From: a virus
Length of the DNA stretch: 56,768 nt
Virus record (IMG/VR): IMGVR_UViG_3300025030_000126
Span: 1 to 56,768 of that record
Direction: 5' to 3' (one strand)
Under the pieces are notes generated by a model. The model made no database searches and was not told the DNA's origin. It worked only from the letters and a program-made list of their open reading frames with translations. The position numbers and the translations under genes are program-made. Below are positions 1 through 7,232 of the stretch, piece after piece. Each line of letters starts with the position of its first letter. Position 1 is the stretch's first letter.

Positions 1-8
1 CCTGCATC

Positions 9-272
9 ATGCAGGTAGGCTTTTCCGGCGAGTACGTGGACAAGTGCGTAAAGGTGGAATGCACCCCGCAAGAAGCCCTCGCCCTGCTCAATCATAAAGG
101 CATCGTTGCTTCCTGCGAAGGATCAAGGCATGCCGACTTCATGCGCGAGACCAGCGGGCGGCACGGGTTCCTTGCATGGTTCTCTAACGGTCACACGCTC
201 ACTATCGGAATAGGGACCGACGCCAAAAGCAACCCGATTGCATCCTGCCTGCTGGCAGACTGGAGGAAGTAG
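9..272 (+). CDS. Small hypothetical phage protein, possibly 5'-truncated
   Basis: This is an 87-residue reading frame at the window edge. The ATG at 9 has no visible upstream context, so the true start may lie outside. No family was recognised; the product is a small soluble protein with no signal peptide. The next gene follows 2 nt after the stop, with a GGAGGA ribosome site inside this gene's end, so it looks like part of a co-transcribed run of small genes. Confidence 0.65.
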   Translation: MQVGFSGEYVDKCVKVECTPQEALALLNHKGIVASCEGSRHADFMRETSGRHGFLAWFSNGHTLTIGIGTDAKSNPIASCLLADWRK

Positions 273-274
273 CC

Positions 275-499
275 ATGAGCAAGAAGATGACGAACTCAGA
301 GTATGCAGCGTCTAAAGGCATTACGCTGGAACAGCTCAGAACCGAAAGCATGGCATTCTTGCAGTGCGAAGGCTATGACGATGCAGGTAACGAGTACGAG
401 ACCCTTGACGCATGGCTTGACCGCAAAGCCCCAAAAGAGACTATGGACCCCGTAGACGGTGGGCGGGGAGTCGGTCAGTATGGTAAGGATGACGAATGA
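275..499 (+). CDS. Small acidic hypothetical protein
   Basis: This 74-residue protein starts at an ATG preceded by GGAGGA at 262-267. It is rich in Glu and Asp, with an N-terminal stretch (SEYAASKGITLEQL) that resembles a short helix-turn region, but no family could be assigned. Its TGA overlaps the next ATG as ATGA at 496-499, implying translational coupling. Confidence 0.7.
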   Translation: MSKKMTNSEYAASKGITLEQLRTESMAFLQCEGYDDAGNEYETLDAWLDRKAPKETMDPVDGGRGVGQYGKDDE

Positions 500-711
500 G
501 AATACCAGAGGGATTGCTGATGATGAGATGTTTTGCCTGCCGCGTACTCCGCACCATCAGGGCTTTCTTGTCCGTGCTCTCCGATGAGCGGGGCAAATGG
601 CGAGTCATCTTTCCTGGCGGCCTGAAAACGTATTGGCTTCCCTATTCGAAGGCTAAACATCTTCATGTGTTCGGCGGCGGCAGGCTGATATTTAGAGGGG
701 ATGAGGAATAA
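496..711 (+). CDS. Small basic hypothetical protein
   Basis: A 71-residue, Arg/Lys-rich protein coupled to the previous gene by an ATGA overlap and to the next by a shared base at 711. The beginning (MRIPEGLLMMRCFACRV) contains one CxxC pair but no second pair, so a zinc ribbon is not supported. Function unknown. An alternative start is the internal ATG at 523, nearer a conventional spacing from the upstream purines. Confidence 0.55.
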   Translation: MRIPEGLLMMRCFACRVLRTIRAFLSVLSDERGKWRVIFPGGLKTYWLPYSKAKHLHVFGGGRLIFRGDEE

Positions 712-1076
712 TGCGACTTTTCGAGGAAATCCCACGGGTCAAGTTTGAAGTTGGCGCAGTCTACGAGCAACCGGAGACTGGAGCAAAGCGAAAGCTGCTT
801 TCGATCTACACCCGCAGGGGCAAGAAGCACGTCACCTACGAGGTCGTCACCCCGGACCCGCGCTATGGGGGCAAGGGCAACTTCGCACACCCTGGAGCGG
901 AACGCCACGTACTGTTCCACGCCTTCCAGAACTGGTTCACTGGCAACGACAACAGGAAATACATGCAGCAAGGAGCCCAACATGGAAACCGTCAAAACCG
1001 TAATGATGATCCCCGCCGACCCGCGCAACGGGAAGCCGCTTGTCACCTCAGCCATGAAAGCAGCTTGCATTGGTGA
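711..1076 (+). CDS. Hypothetical protein with a long 3' overlap
   Basis: The first 80 or so residues read like a normal protein (a beta-rich stretch with GKKHVTYEVV). The last 30 residues (from about 982) are low-quality sequence that overlaps the next gene by 95 bases in another frame. Either the overlap is real, or an indel has removed an earlier stop. Function unknown. A GGATGAGGA purine run lies just upstream of the ATG. Confidence 0.55.
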   Translation: MRLFEEIPRVKFEVGAVYEQPETGAKRKLLSIYTRRGKKHVTYEVVTPDPRYGGKGNFAHPGAERHVLFHAFQNWFTGNDNRKYMQQGAQHGNRQNRNDDPRRPAQREAACHLSHESSLHW

Positions 1077-1374
1077 ATTCAGCGTTGAGCGGGAAGCGGC
1101 ATGCCCTTCCTGCTACTTTGAGGGCGAGGTGCCAGAACAGGGATGCACCATCTGCGGCGGGACCCTTACCTATACCGAAAAGATCGACGTCCCATGGGAC
1201 ACCATGAAGGACATCTACAAGATGATGGCGAACGTGGCCGCGAGCGGGATCACCGCCCCGGTGCAGCCCCCCGTGTTCACTGTCGGGTTCGACCCTCCGA
1301 TGAAGGGCGACCATGCAGCAGTAGCAATCAGGATTGGCGAGCAGTTGGCCGTCTTCACCGTGAAACCCCAATGA
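982..1374 (+). CDS. Zinc-ribbon hypothetical protein
   Basis: A 130-residue protein starting at the ATG behind AAGGAG (970-975). The frame stays open further upstream, but that part looks like shadow coding and lies inside the preceding gene. Cys41, Cys44, Cys55 and Cys58 (CPSC...CTICG) form a four-cysteine zinc ribbon of rubredoxin-like spacing. Function unknown. The stop overlaps the next start as ATGA (1371-1374). Confidence 0.75.
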   Translation: METVKTVMMIPADPRNGKPLVTSAMKAACIGEFSVEREAACPSCYFEGEVPEQGCTICGGTLTYTEKIDVPWDTMKDIYKMMANVAASGITAPVQPPVFTVGFDPPMKGDHAAVAIRIGEQLAVFTVKPQ

Positions 1375-1622
1375 ATTGCCCGGACTGCGGCACGACAACC
1401 AAGGTCATCAATACGCGACAGCACGCCACGCGCCGGTATCGGCGGCACGAGTGCGGGAACGGGCACAGGTTCACCACATGGGAACTGTTTGAAGCGGAAC
1501 TGCTCACCCTTGACGGTACCATCCCCCGCGAGCGCATAGCCGAGGCCGTAACGGCAGCTCTCCCGGAATTAATCGAGTCGATAGCTACGCGGTTGGCAAC
1601 AGCCAGCCACAGAGAGGGTTAG
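1371..1622 (+). CDS. NrdR-like isolated zinc-ribbon protein
   Basis: An 83-residue protein. The first 37 residues closely follow the zinc ribbon at the N-terminus of NrdR-type regulators: CPDCG at 3-6, an RRYRRHEC segment, then GHRFTTWE. Metal ligands are probably Cys3, Cys6, Cys28 and His32. NrdR proper (about 150 residues) has an ATP-cone after the ribbon. Here there is only a short helical tail, so a nucleotide-sensing role is not supported; a stand-alone DNA-binding ribbon is a reasonable inference. It is translationally coupled to the gene before it. Confidence 0.75.
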   Translation: MNCPDCGTTTKVINTRQHATRRYRRHECGNGHRFTTWELFEAELLTLDGTIPRERIAEAVTAALPELIESIATRLATASHREG

Positions 1623-1625
1623 GCC

Positions 1626-1781
1626 ATGAGCGAGAAAGCGGAATCGTACCAGTTTAACGAGAGAGGCGAAGTCCACTGTTGCCAGTGCCCGCTATTCAGC
1701 GTAAAGGATGTCCCTTGCAAGCACAAGCTGAAGGGTAAGCCTTGCCCGACGCGGGAGAGCATGGCAGCGGAGGCCGCATAG
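1626..1781 (+). CDS. Very small cysteine-rich protein
   Basis: A 51-residue protein beginning at ATG 1626, three bases after the previous stop. It holds Cys19, Cys20 and Cys22, then Cys31 and Cys40, arranged like a compact metal-binding knuckle (HCCQC...CKH...C). Its TAG shares a G with the GTG of the following gene (TAGTG), so the two are likely translationally coupled. Function unknown. Confidence 0.65.
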   Translation: MSEKAESYQFNERGEVHCCQCPLFSVKDVPCKHKLKGKPCPTRESMAAEAA

Positions 1782-2308
1782 TGAGCGCGGCGGCCAAGGT
1801 GTGCCCTTGCGGGCGAGAAATAACCAAAGACCAGTGGGCCGTAGAAACCCCGGCGCAGCATGCCGAGCGCCTGGAGTCAGGGCGATGCCGAGCAAAGTGT
1901 AAGCGGCTTTTCCCGGCTGGCAAAGCGGAGCGCGGGAAGCCTAGCCTGCCCGATTCCATCCCCATTTCGTCATTGGTGGGGGAGGGTATTGTTCTGAGGC
2001 CGCAGCCAAAGGAGCAACCTTGGCGTTCTGAGTCCTACAGAGACTTCATACGCACGCAGATATGCCTCAACCCGGATTGTCGTTCAGGTATGCAGTCTGA
2101 GGCACACCACGAGCAGGAAGTGGGGCACGGCGGCAAGGCGACTCTCTGCGACGACTCCCGGACCCTCCCCCTGTGCCCCTTGTGTCATGTACCGATCAGG
2201 CACCACTACGGGCGTTCCATTTGGCGTAAATGGAAGATCGACCCGGAACAGATGATTCTGCACTTCAACGAGCTTTGGATGAGACAAGGAGGGGTTATAA
2301 AATCATGA
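1781..2308 (+). CDS. HNH-type nuclease candidate (DUF968/Ref-like)
   Basis: A 175-residue protein. The GTG at 1781 is preferred because it overlaps the upstream stop; an ATG at 1742 would sit inside the upstream gene. The N-terminus has a CPCG/RCRAKC zinc knuckle. The C-terminal half has the order expected of phage HNH proteins of the DUF968/Ref kind: a CxxxxC pair, AHHE, a GHGGKA segment, then LPLCPLCH followed by HH. This suggests a beta-beta-alpha metal nuclease acting on DNA. Family knowledge covers recombination and DNA processing; a specific role here is inference. It is coupled to the next gene by ATGA. Confidence 0.65.
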   Translation: MSAAAKVCPCGREITKDQWAVETPAQHAERLESGRCRAKCKRLFPAGKAERGKPSLPDSIPISSLVGEGIVLRPQPKEQPWRSESYRDFIRTQICLNPDCRSGMQSEAHHEQEVGHGGKATLCDDSRTLPLCPLCHVPIRHHYGRSIWRKWKIDPEQMILHFNELWMRQGGVIKS

Positions 2309-3255
2309 AACGGTATAGCGCGGTAGAACTGGAGACCCTGCTGAAGGGCACCACAGAAGGCATTTGGAGCGAGGGCCGTATAGCGACCGTCTTCAGGTCG
2401 TCATCGTTCAACCGGACCCAAAGCGTGCTGATGGCACAGGTGAAAGGGGACGACGGTATCGCCCCCAGCGACCACGCCAGGGCGAATGGCATCCTGATGG
2501 CGATGGCCCGGAACTTTGCCATGGAGTTGCTGGACTATAAGCTCCATCGCTACGGGCAAGAGGACTGCTCCGGCTGCTCCGACCGCGACGCGGAGATCGA
2601 GAAACTGAAGGAGCGCGTGGCGTGGTTGGAGTCACAGAATGACTTTGACGCCAAGCGCCTGCGCCGTCTCGCTACGCTTTGCGGGGTATCAATCCCCGAG
2701 TCCGACGAGACCCTGCTGAACTGCGCCGGGACAGTGCTAGGCTCCATCATAAGAGGGGTTGAGGCAAGGGCGAATCAGTCTCAGGACACCCTGCACAAAG
2801 CCTTTCAGGTGATTCGCAGTAAAAAGGAACAGTTTGACCTCATCTACGCGGAGAACCTGCGTCTGAAGGAGTCGCTGCGCCCGGATCAGGTAGGCGATGC
2901 CATAAGAGAGGCAGCTTCCGACGTGGCGCTCGCCAAGGCCCGTGAACTGGAGTGCAAGGACTGCCAGCAGATCAACTTCCACGAGGACTGCCATGCCGTG
3001 CAGGAGAAGACCGCCGTCCGGTGCGTGGAGATTGCCGCGACCTTTAACGACGGCCATTATCCCCTTGGGATGCAAGCCCGGATAGCGGCAGCGATCAGGG
3101 AAGAGTTTGGGGTTGAGGATGGCGGCATTTGCCCTGAATGCAGATCCGACAGCACCATCACAACCGAGACCGCCAGCGGGGTCCAGGGCGACGGCCAAGA
3201 AGTTGGAGTCACAACCTATCTCTGCCTGCCGTGCAGAAACGTTTGGAGCGAATAG
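2305..3255 (+). CDS. Coiled-coil protein with C-terminal zinc ribbon
   Basis: A 316-residue protein started by the ATG in the ATGA overlap behind GGAGGGG. Central residues contain a charged heptad segment (EIEKLKERVAWLES), predicted as a coiled coil. The C-terminus carries CPEC and CLPC pairs separated by about 30 residues, a zinc ribbon. No known enzyme motif was seen. A DNA-associated structural or regulatory role is possible but unproven. Confidence 0.7.
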   Translation: MKRYSAVELETLLKGTTEGIWSEGRIATVFRSSSFNRTQSVLMAQVKGDDGIAPSDHARANGILMAMARNFAMELLDYKLHRYGQEDCSGCSDRDAEIEKLKERVAWLESQNDFDAKRLRRLATLCGVSIPESDETLLNCAGTVLGSIIRGVEARANQSQDTLHKAFQVIRSKKEQFDLIYAENLRLKESLRPDQVGDAIREAASDVALAKARELECKDCQQINFHEDCHAVQEKTAVRCVEIAATFNDGHYPLGMQARIAAAIREEFGVEDGGICPECRSDSTITTETASGVQGDGQEVGVTTYLCLPCRNVWSE

Positions 3256-3257
3256 CC

Positions 3258-3743
3258 ATGGATAAAGAGACTCAGTTCAAAGAGATAGTAGAGGCGCGGG
3301 GCGACGGCAAAATGGTTTCCTTGAGCAGTCATCCCCTCCCCGGAGAGTACGTCATCACCAGCATCCAAGCCGGGAACCTTCGCGGGGAGCGCGGCTGGGG
3401 CTTCTACATCGGCTACGTCGTGCAGGTCCGTAAGCAGGCAGGGGCTTTTGGCAGCGACATGATCCTGCTCCGGCACCCGGACGGCACCCTGATGCGCCAC
3501 GAGAACCAATCCTTCTACCGGATGCGCCCGGACTGGGAAGAGAAGGCCAAGGCGCTCTTTAACGAGGGAATCACCCCGGAGATGGAAGACTACACCCAGC
3601 CCTACACGCTGGGCAACGGGGAGTACCCGGAGACCGGGGCGATCATCGAGCCCAACAATAACGGCCCGGAGCCGGACAACAGCCCCATGGCATCCATCAC
3701 CATCACCCACGGAGACGGCAGTAAGACAGTGGAGGTATGCTGA
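3258..3743 (+). CDS. Hypothetical phage protein
   Basis: A 161-residue soluble protein starting at the ATG two bases after the previous stop. The middle is beta-rich (PGEYVITSIQ, GWGFYIGYVV). The C-terminal 35 residues are Pro/Asn/Gly-rich and probably disordered. No family recognised. The stop TGA overlaps the next ATG (TGATG at 3741-3745). Confidence 0.7.
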   Translation: MDKETQFKEIVEARGDGKMVSLSSHPLPGEYVITSIQAGNLRGERGWGFYIGYVVQVRKQAGAFGSDMILLRHPDGTLMRHENQSFYRMRPDWEEKAKALFNEGITPEMEDYTQPYTLGNGEYPETGAIIEPNNNGPEPDNSPMASITITHGDGSKTVEVC

Positions 3744-4402
3744 TGGCCGAGAACGTCAAGATTTTTGTGGTTTGCCTCGCATCCCTCAAGAAGTTCCGGG
3801 CGCATGCGGTCTATAACGGCGAGACCTTGGTAATCGGGATGGTCCAGCAGATTGAAGCGACCGGCATCTTCGGCAAATGGAAGGCTCCCCTGATTAAGGA
3901 GATCGAAGAGAGGAAGGCAGACGGGTACATCGTTCTTGTCGAGGAAAAGACGGACTACATATCTCAGTACGCAACGCAGTACCTCCTTGAGGAGTTGAAC
4001 GACGATCACGAAGGCTCCAGGCGGTCCAACTATTTCGATGCACTCGACTGGTTCTTTGCGCTTGCCGACACCGGCAACATTGTGTTCCATTCCGACTGCG
4101 CTCAATTCAACATTAACGCCGTCAGCGAGGGCGGCATGGTTGACCGGCAGAATGACGACAAGGGCCGGAGCGTCTATAAGGTGGACTGGAAGCGGTTCAA
4201 CGGTGGTTTCCGCGCAGTTCTGCTGTGCGTCGTGGCTGCCCTCTACGAACCCCTTTCCGAGCGGTTCCTTGACGTGATGTTCCAGGCCGACGAGCGGGCG
4301 CACGTCATAGCGAACCCCGCGCTGAAGATGCGGGCGCTGATCCATGATATGAACGTGTCGAAAGGAAAGGAACTGGAGAAGATCAGGGAGGGGATGTCAT
4401 GA
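3743..4402 (+). CDS. Hypothetical protein, alpha/beta
   Basis: A 219-residue protein. The ATG at 3743 is chosen over the in-frame ATG at 3737 because GGAGG (3731-3735) is only one base from the latter and seven from the former. The N-terminus alternates strands and helices (KIFVVCLA, YIVLVEEK), suggesting a Rossmann- or RNase H-like core, but no catalytic signature was identified. Coupled to the next gene by overlap at 4399-4402. Confidence 0.65.
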   Translation: MAENVKIFVVCLASLKKFRAHAVYNGETLVIGMVQQIEATGIFGKWKAPLIKEIEERKADGYIVLVEEKTDYISQYATQYLLEELNDDHEGSRRSNYFDALDWFFALADTGNIVFHSDCAQFNINAVSEGGMVDRQNDDKGRSVYKVDWKRFNGGFRAVLLCVVAALYEPLSERFLDVMFQADERAHVIANPALKMRALIHDMNVSKGKELEKIREGMS

Positions 4403-4713
4403 CGGGCGCTCAATTCCCAAGCAGAAAAAAGGATTTACTGGTAGAGGTGTTTTTTATAGGCGCAGGCACTCCCCCGTTTATTTGCGGGGTAGACGGCCAC
4501 GCGACTACGAATGTGCTCGAAGAGATCGAAACCATGCTAGTGGATGAAGCCGATCTCGCCGAATACACCACTTTCGAGAAAGGAGAGGGGACCTACCTGT
4601 TCAAGGCGGTTCACGAGCCTGCCGACGAAGGATGTTCTGCTTACTGGGAGTTGGAACAGATAGCATTCGAGCCGACCCCCGCGCCCGATCTTGGAGAAGA
4701 CGACAGGGGGTAG
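4399..4713 (+). CDS. Acidic hypothetical protein
   Basis: A 104-residue acidic protein in the overlapping gene run. It has a hydrophobic strand near the start (LLVEVFFIGAG) and a Glu/Asp-rich remainder. Function unknown. Its stop is one base before the start of the following gene. Confidence 0.65.
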   Translation: MTGAQFPSRKKDLLVEVFFIGAGTPPFICGVDGHATTNVLEEIETMLVDEADLAEYTTFEKGEGTYLFKAVHEPADEGCSAYWELEQIAFEPTPAPDLGEDDRG

Positions 4714-4714
4714 T

Positions 4715-4888
4715 ATGCCGACTTGCTCTAAGGATCACCCCATCAACATCATTTGCCTTGACCGATGCTGCTACTTTGGAGAGCGCAACCCTCTCGTGAG
4801 GTTGCAGCGCCGTTTGGACCGAGTAGACAACGAGAACAAGCGGTTGAAGGCCCTTTGGGACAAGCGAACGGCAACCAAGGCAGGATAG
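4715..4888 (+). CDS. Short protein with Cys cluster and leucine heptads
   Basis: A 57-residue protein. The ATG at 4715 is preferred over ATG 4691 because AGGGGG lies five bases upstream and it abuts the previous stop. Early Cys/His residues (CSKDH, CLDRCC) could bind metal. The second half (RLQRRLDRVDNENKRLKALW) is a short amphipathic coiled coil. Function unknown. Confidence 0.55.
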   Translation: MPTCSKDHPINIICLDRCCYFGERNPLVRLQRRLDRVDNENKRLKALWDKRTATKAG

Positions 4889-4898
4889 GGAGGCAAAA

Positions 4899-5072
4899 TT
4901 GAGTTACGGAGCACCCGAAAGCGTGGCCGTGGCAATGCCATGGAAAACCGAAACAGTGTGGTGCCCGTTCTGCGCGTCAGTATGGGTAACAGTCTTCATT
5001 CACGGTTCAAAGCTGCTTGAGTGTCCTGGCTGTCATAGGGATGTGACAGTAAGACTCGTTGGCAGGGCTTAA
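4899..5072 (+). CDS. Tiny zinc-ribbon protein with TTG start
   Basis: A 57-residue protein. The TTG start is supported by GGGAGG ending six bases upstream. The reading frame is convincing: Cys22-Pro-Phe-Cys25 and Cys42-Pro-Gly-Cys45 form a classic zinc ribbon with a beta hairpin between. It resembles small phage zinc-finger proteins of unknown role. It ends the upstream run of small genes; a possible promoter follows. Confidence 0.65.
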   Translation: MSYGAPESVAVAMPWKTETVWCPFCASVWVTVFIHGSKLLECPGCHRDVTVRLVGRA

Positions 5073-5079
5073 AATTGTC

Positions 5080-5108
5080 TTGTCAAGCAAAAATAAAAGC
5101 GTTAGAGT
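5080..5108 (+). promoter_or_regulatory. Weak sigma70-like promoter candidate
   Basis: TTGTCA at 5080-5085 and TAGAGT at 5103-5108 are separated by 17 bases in the only AT-rich gap of this region, upstream of the peptidase gene. The -10 match is 4 of 6, so this is tentative. Confidence 0.35.
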
Positions 5109-5130
5109 GCCGCAAACATGAGGTCATGCT

Positions 5131-5730
5131 ATGACTTACCCCAAGAAAGACGAAATGTGGTTTACTGGCATTGCCCGCGCCGAGCAGTTCTGCAACGCCA
5201 ACGGCCTAGTGGTGCCGCATTTTGTCCGTAAGGAAGAGAAGGATTGGCCCTTCGGGACCTGCGCCTACTACCGCATGACCCCTGATGGAAAAGGCAAGGT
5301 TGTCGGCTGCGTGAAAAAGATGGCTCATGTTGGAGTTGCGGCGGCGGCATGGTCTTACCCCGGATACATTGCCGATAGGACTCCCTTCGGAGTCATCGCC
5401 CACGAGATTGGGCACCATGTTGACTGTCTCATGGGGGAAGAAAGGGGACATACCTATTTTTCTGACTTCAGCAAACGCATAAAGGCGGAAAGCGGAGAAA
5501 AGCCGATTACCAGCTATGCCCCCAATGATGCGGAATGGTTTGCTGAGATGATGCGCCTCTTTATAACCAACCCCAACCTGCTCCGGGAGATCCGCCCTAA
5601 AACTTTCGACATCCTTTTGCGCGAGGGTTTGCAGACAGTGGAAGAGAGATGCTGGACGGAAGTGCTCAAAGATGCCCCGGAGCGTACCTACCAACAGGCT
5701 CTAAAGAAAGCATTAGGCAAACTCACATGA
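5131..5730 (+). CDS. Zincin metallopeptidase-like protein
   Basis: A 199-residue protein with the zincin signature HEIGHH at about residues 91-96, preceded by a strand-helix pattern (TPFGVIAHEIGHHVD). The two His of HExxH and a downstream acidic residue in APNDAEWFAEMMRLF would bind zinc. No signal peptide is seen, so it would act in the cytoplasm or be packaged in the virion. Start ATG 5131 has GAGG seven bases upstream. Similar small zincins occur among phage polyvalent proteins; the substrate is unknown. Its stop overlaps the next start as ATGA. Confidence 0.75.
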   Translation: MTYPKKDEMWFTGIARAEQFCNANGLVVPHFVRKEEKDWPFGTCAYYRMTPDGKGKVVGCVKKMAHVGVAAAAWSYPGYIADRTPFGVIAHEIGHHVDCLMGEERGHTYFSDFSKRIKAESGEKPITSYAPNDAEWFAEMMRLFITNPNLLREIRPKTFDILLREGLQTVEERCWTEVLKDAPERTYQQALKKALGKLT

Positions 5731-6038
5731 CCATTTCCCGCCTCTCCCCCTACAACATCCCCGATGACCTTGTTCGTTCCGACCTGTACCGGGAAATCCG
5801 CATCGGCCAGACGGCGGATAACGACTGGTTCCTGCACGAGATACAGCCCGACGAAATACTGATGCCGGAGTTGATAGCATACCGCCGCTACCAGACGGTA
5901 GAGACAAAGTGGATCATCCTCGTGGCCGCAGGACTGGACGACATGCGCGAGGCCATGGAGTCCGGCAGCACGATAAAGCTCCCCCCGGTCGTCTGGATCA
6001 GGGAGAGGATCAAGTTCTATGCCGGGGAGACCGAGTAG
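5727..6038 (+). CDS. Baseplate wedge protein, gp53-like (tentative)
   Basis: A 103-residue protein. The second half follows the gp53/LysM-like baseplate pattern in which a short Tyr/Trp-rich helix precedes an AGLDD segment and a SGSTIKLPPVVWI strand. In T4, gp53 is a wedge component of the baseplate. The small size fits only the core of that family. Overlap with the peptidase gene and proximity to structural genes support a tail role. The assignment rests on pattern, not on alignment. Confidence 0.5.
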   Translation: MTISRLSPYNIPDDLVRSDLYREIRIGQTADNDWFLHEIQPDEILMPELIAYRRYQTVETKWIILVAAGLDDMREAMESGSTIKLPPVVWIRERIKFYAGETE

Positions 6039-7232
6039 ATGCCCGTAAAGCAGATTACCCGGATGGCAGAAGATGACAAGCAGCTTCGCTTGTTCGAACG
6101 GCGATGGAAGGCCGCGAACAGCCGCACCGTCAAATCCCGCGAAACGGAACCCGTCCAGAAGTTCCTCACCGAAGAACTTCTCCGGGACCGCAAATCCCTC
6201 ACCAAGAACGGCAGGCAGAACCTTGTGCTTCAGTACGGCTCTTCCGGCCAAGTGGAGTACACCCTTGCCGAGCTGAACGCCATGGCGAAGAAACTCTTCG
6301 CCGCTGAAGACAAGTTCGGCACCAACGTCCGGGGTGTGAAAGTCGGCGACTTGTTGAGGTCTTCTCTGACAATCGACAAGGCGCGGTCAAAGAAGATCAG
6401 GAGCGCAGCCCTTTACAAGGTGGCAGGCAACACCCTGTTCTTCCAGACGGCATCCAGCGGTGAAACGCCAGGGGCACCCTCTCATTACGTTGTCAGGATT
6501 CGCCTCGAAGACTGGGGCACCGCGATCAGGCGAGGGGAGGGGAAGAACTACTACCCTGCGGCGATCAAGGCCGCCATGGGGAACATCTCCTTCGACTGCT
6601 CGTGTGGGCGGCATCAATACTGGTACCGCTACCTCGCCACTATCGGCGGGTTCAACCTGATGCCTGAAGAGCTGGTATTCCCGAAAATCCGCAACCCGAA
6701 GCTCAAAGGGGCATGCTGCAAGCATACCCTGAAGACCATCATGACCATGCAGGGTCCTGTCATGTTGACCCGCATTGCGGCAGAGATGGAGAAACAGGCG
6801 CAGAAGACCAACTTCGAAGAGGGCCGGGGCAAGTTCGTCAAGGCCGATGAGGCCGAAAAGCTCCGGGCTCAGTCGGAAAAGATGAAGATGACCTCCGCGT
6901 TCAAGGCTTTCAAGAAGGCGCAAGCTGCTTTCGAGGAAAAGCAGAACAGCGCGGCAGCCAAGAAGGCTATAGCGGGGCTACGGGAAAGGAACGATGCCGC
7001 GATGAGACAGATCATCCAAGAGAAGCAGGCCGCCGAGGCCATAGCGAAGAAGGAAATACAAAAGAATAGGCAGTTGCAAGCGGATATTGTCAAAAGCAAA
7101 TTGGCGACAGCATTCAACGTGGGTGTGCGGTTCAAAGTTTCTAAGGAAGATATCATCAAAGGGTTTGCTGAGGATGAAAAACTTTCTGTCGAGGACGTAA
7201 CCGAGATAGCCAAAGAGGGTCGCTTGATATGA
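6039..7232 (+). CDS. SWIM-like zinc-finger protein
   Basis: A 397-residue protein with a CxC...CxH SWIM-type motif: Cys187-Ser-Cys189 and Cys227-Lys-His229. These are separated by an aromatic segment (YWYRYLATIGG). Residues about 245-350 form a long Lys/Glu/Ala-rich coiled coil. SWIM fingers bind DNA or proteins, so a virion DNA-associated or head-tail role is possible, but no specific homologue is named. The last codons overlap the tnpB start (ATGA). The final segment may have been reshaped by the insertion of tnpB, since TTGAT, a known IS605-type target, lies at 7224-7228. Confidence 0.65.
   Translation: MPVKQITRMAEDDKQLRLFERRWKAANSRTVKSRETEPVQKFLTEELLRDRKSLTKNGRQNLVLQYGSSGQVEYTLAELNAMAKKLFAAEDKFGTNVRGVKVGDLLRSSLTIDKARSKKIRSAALYKVAGNTLFFQTASSGETPGAPSHYVVRIRLEDWGTAIRRGEGKNYYPAAIKAAMGNISFDCSCGRHQYWYRYLATIGGFNLMPEELVFPKIRNPKLKGACCKHTLKTIMTMQGPVMLTRIAAEMEKQAQKTNFEEGRGKFVKADEAEKLRAQSEKMKMTSAFKAFKKAQAAFEEKQNSAAAKKAIAGLRERNDAAMRQIIQEKQAAEAIAKKEIQKNRQLQADIVKSKLATAFNVGVRFKVSKEDIIKGFAEDEKLSVEDVTEIAKEGRLI

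Noticed and set aside
1371-1622. Complete NrdR regulator
   Set aside because: Only the zinc ribbon is present; the ATP-cone domain is missing.
5080-5100. Fourth copy of the 19-bp operator
   Set aside because: TTGTCTTGTCAAGCAA shares only a few bases and lacks the CAGATAA arm and correct spacing.
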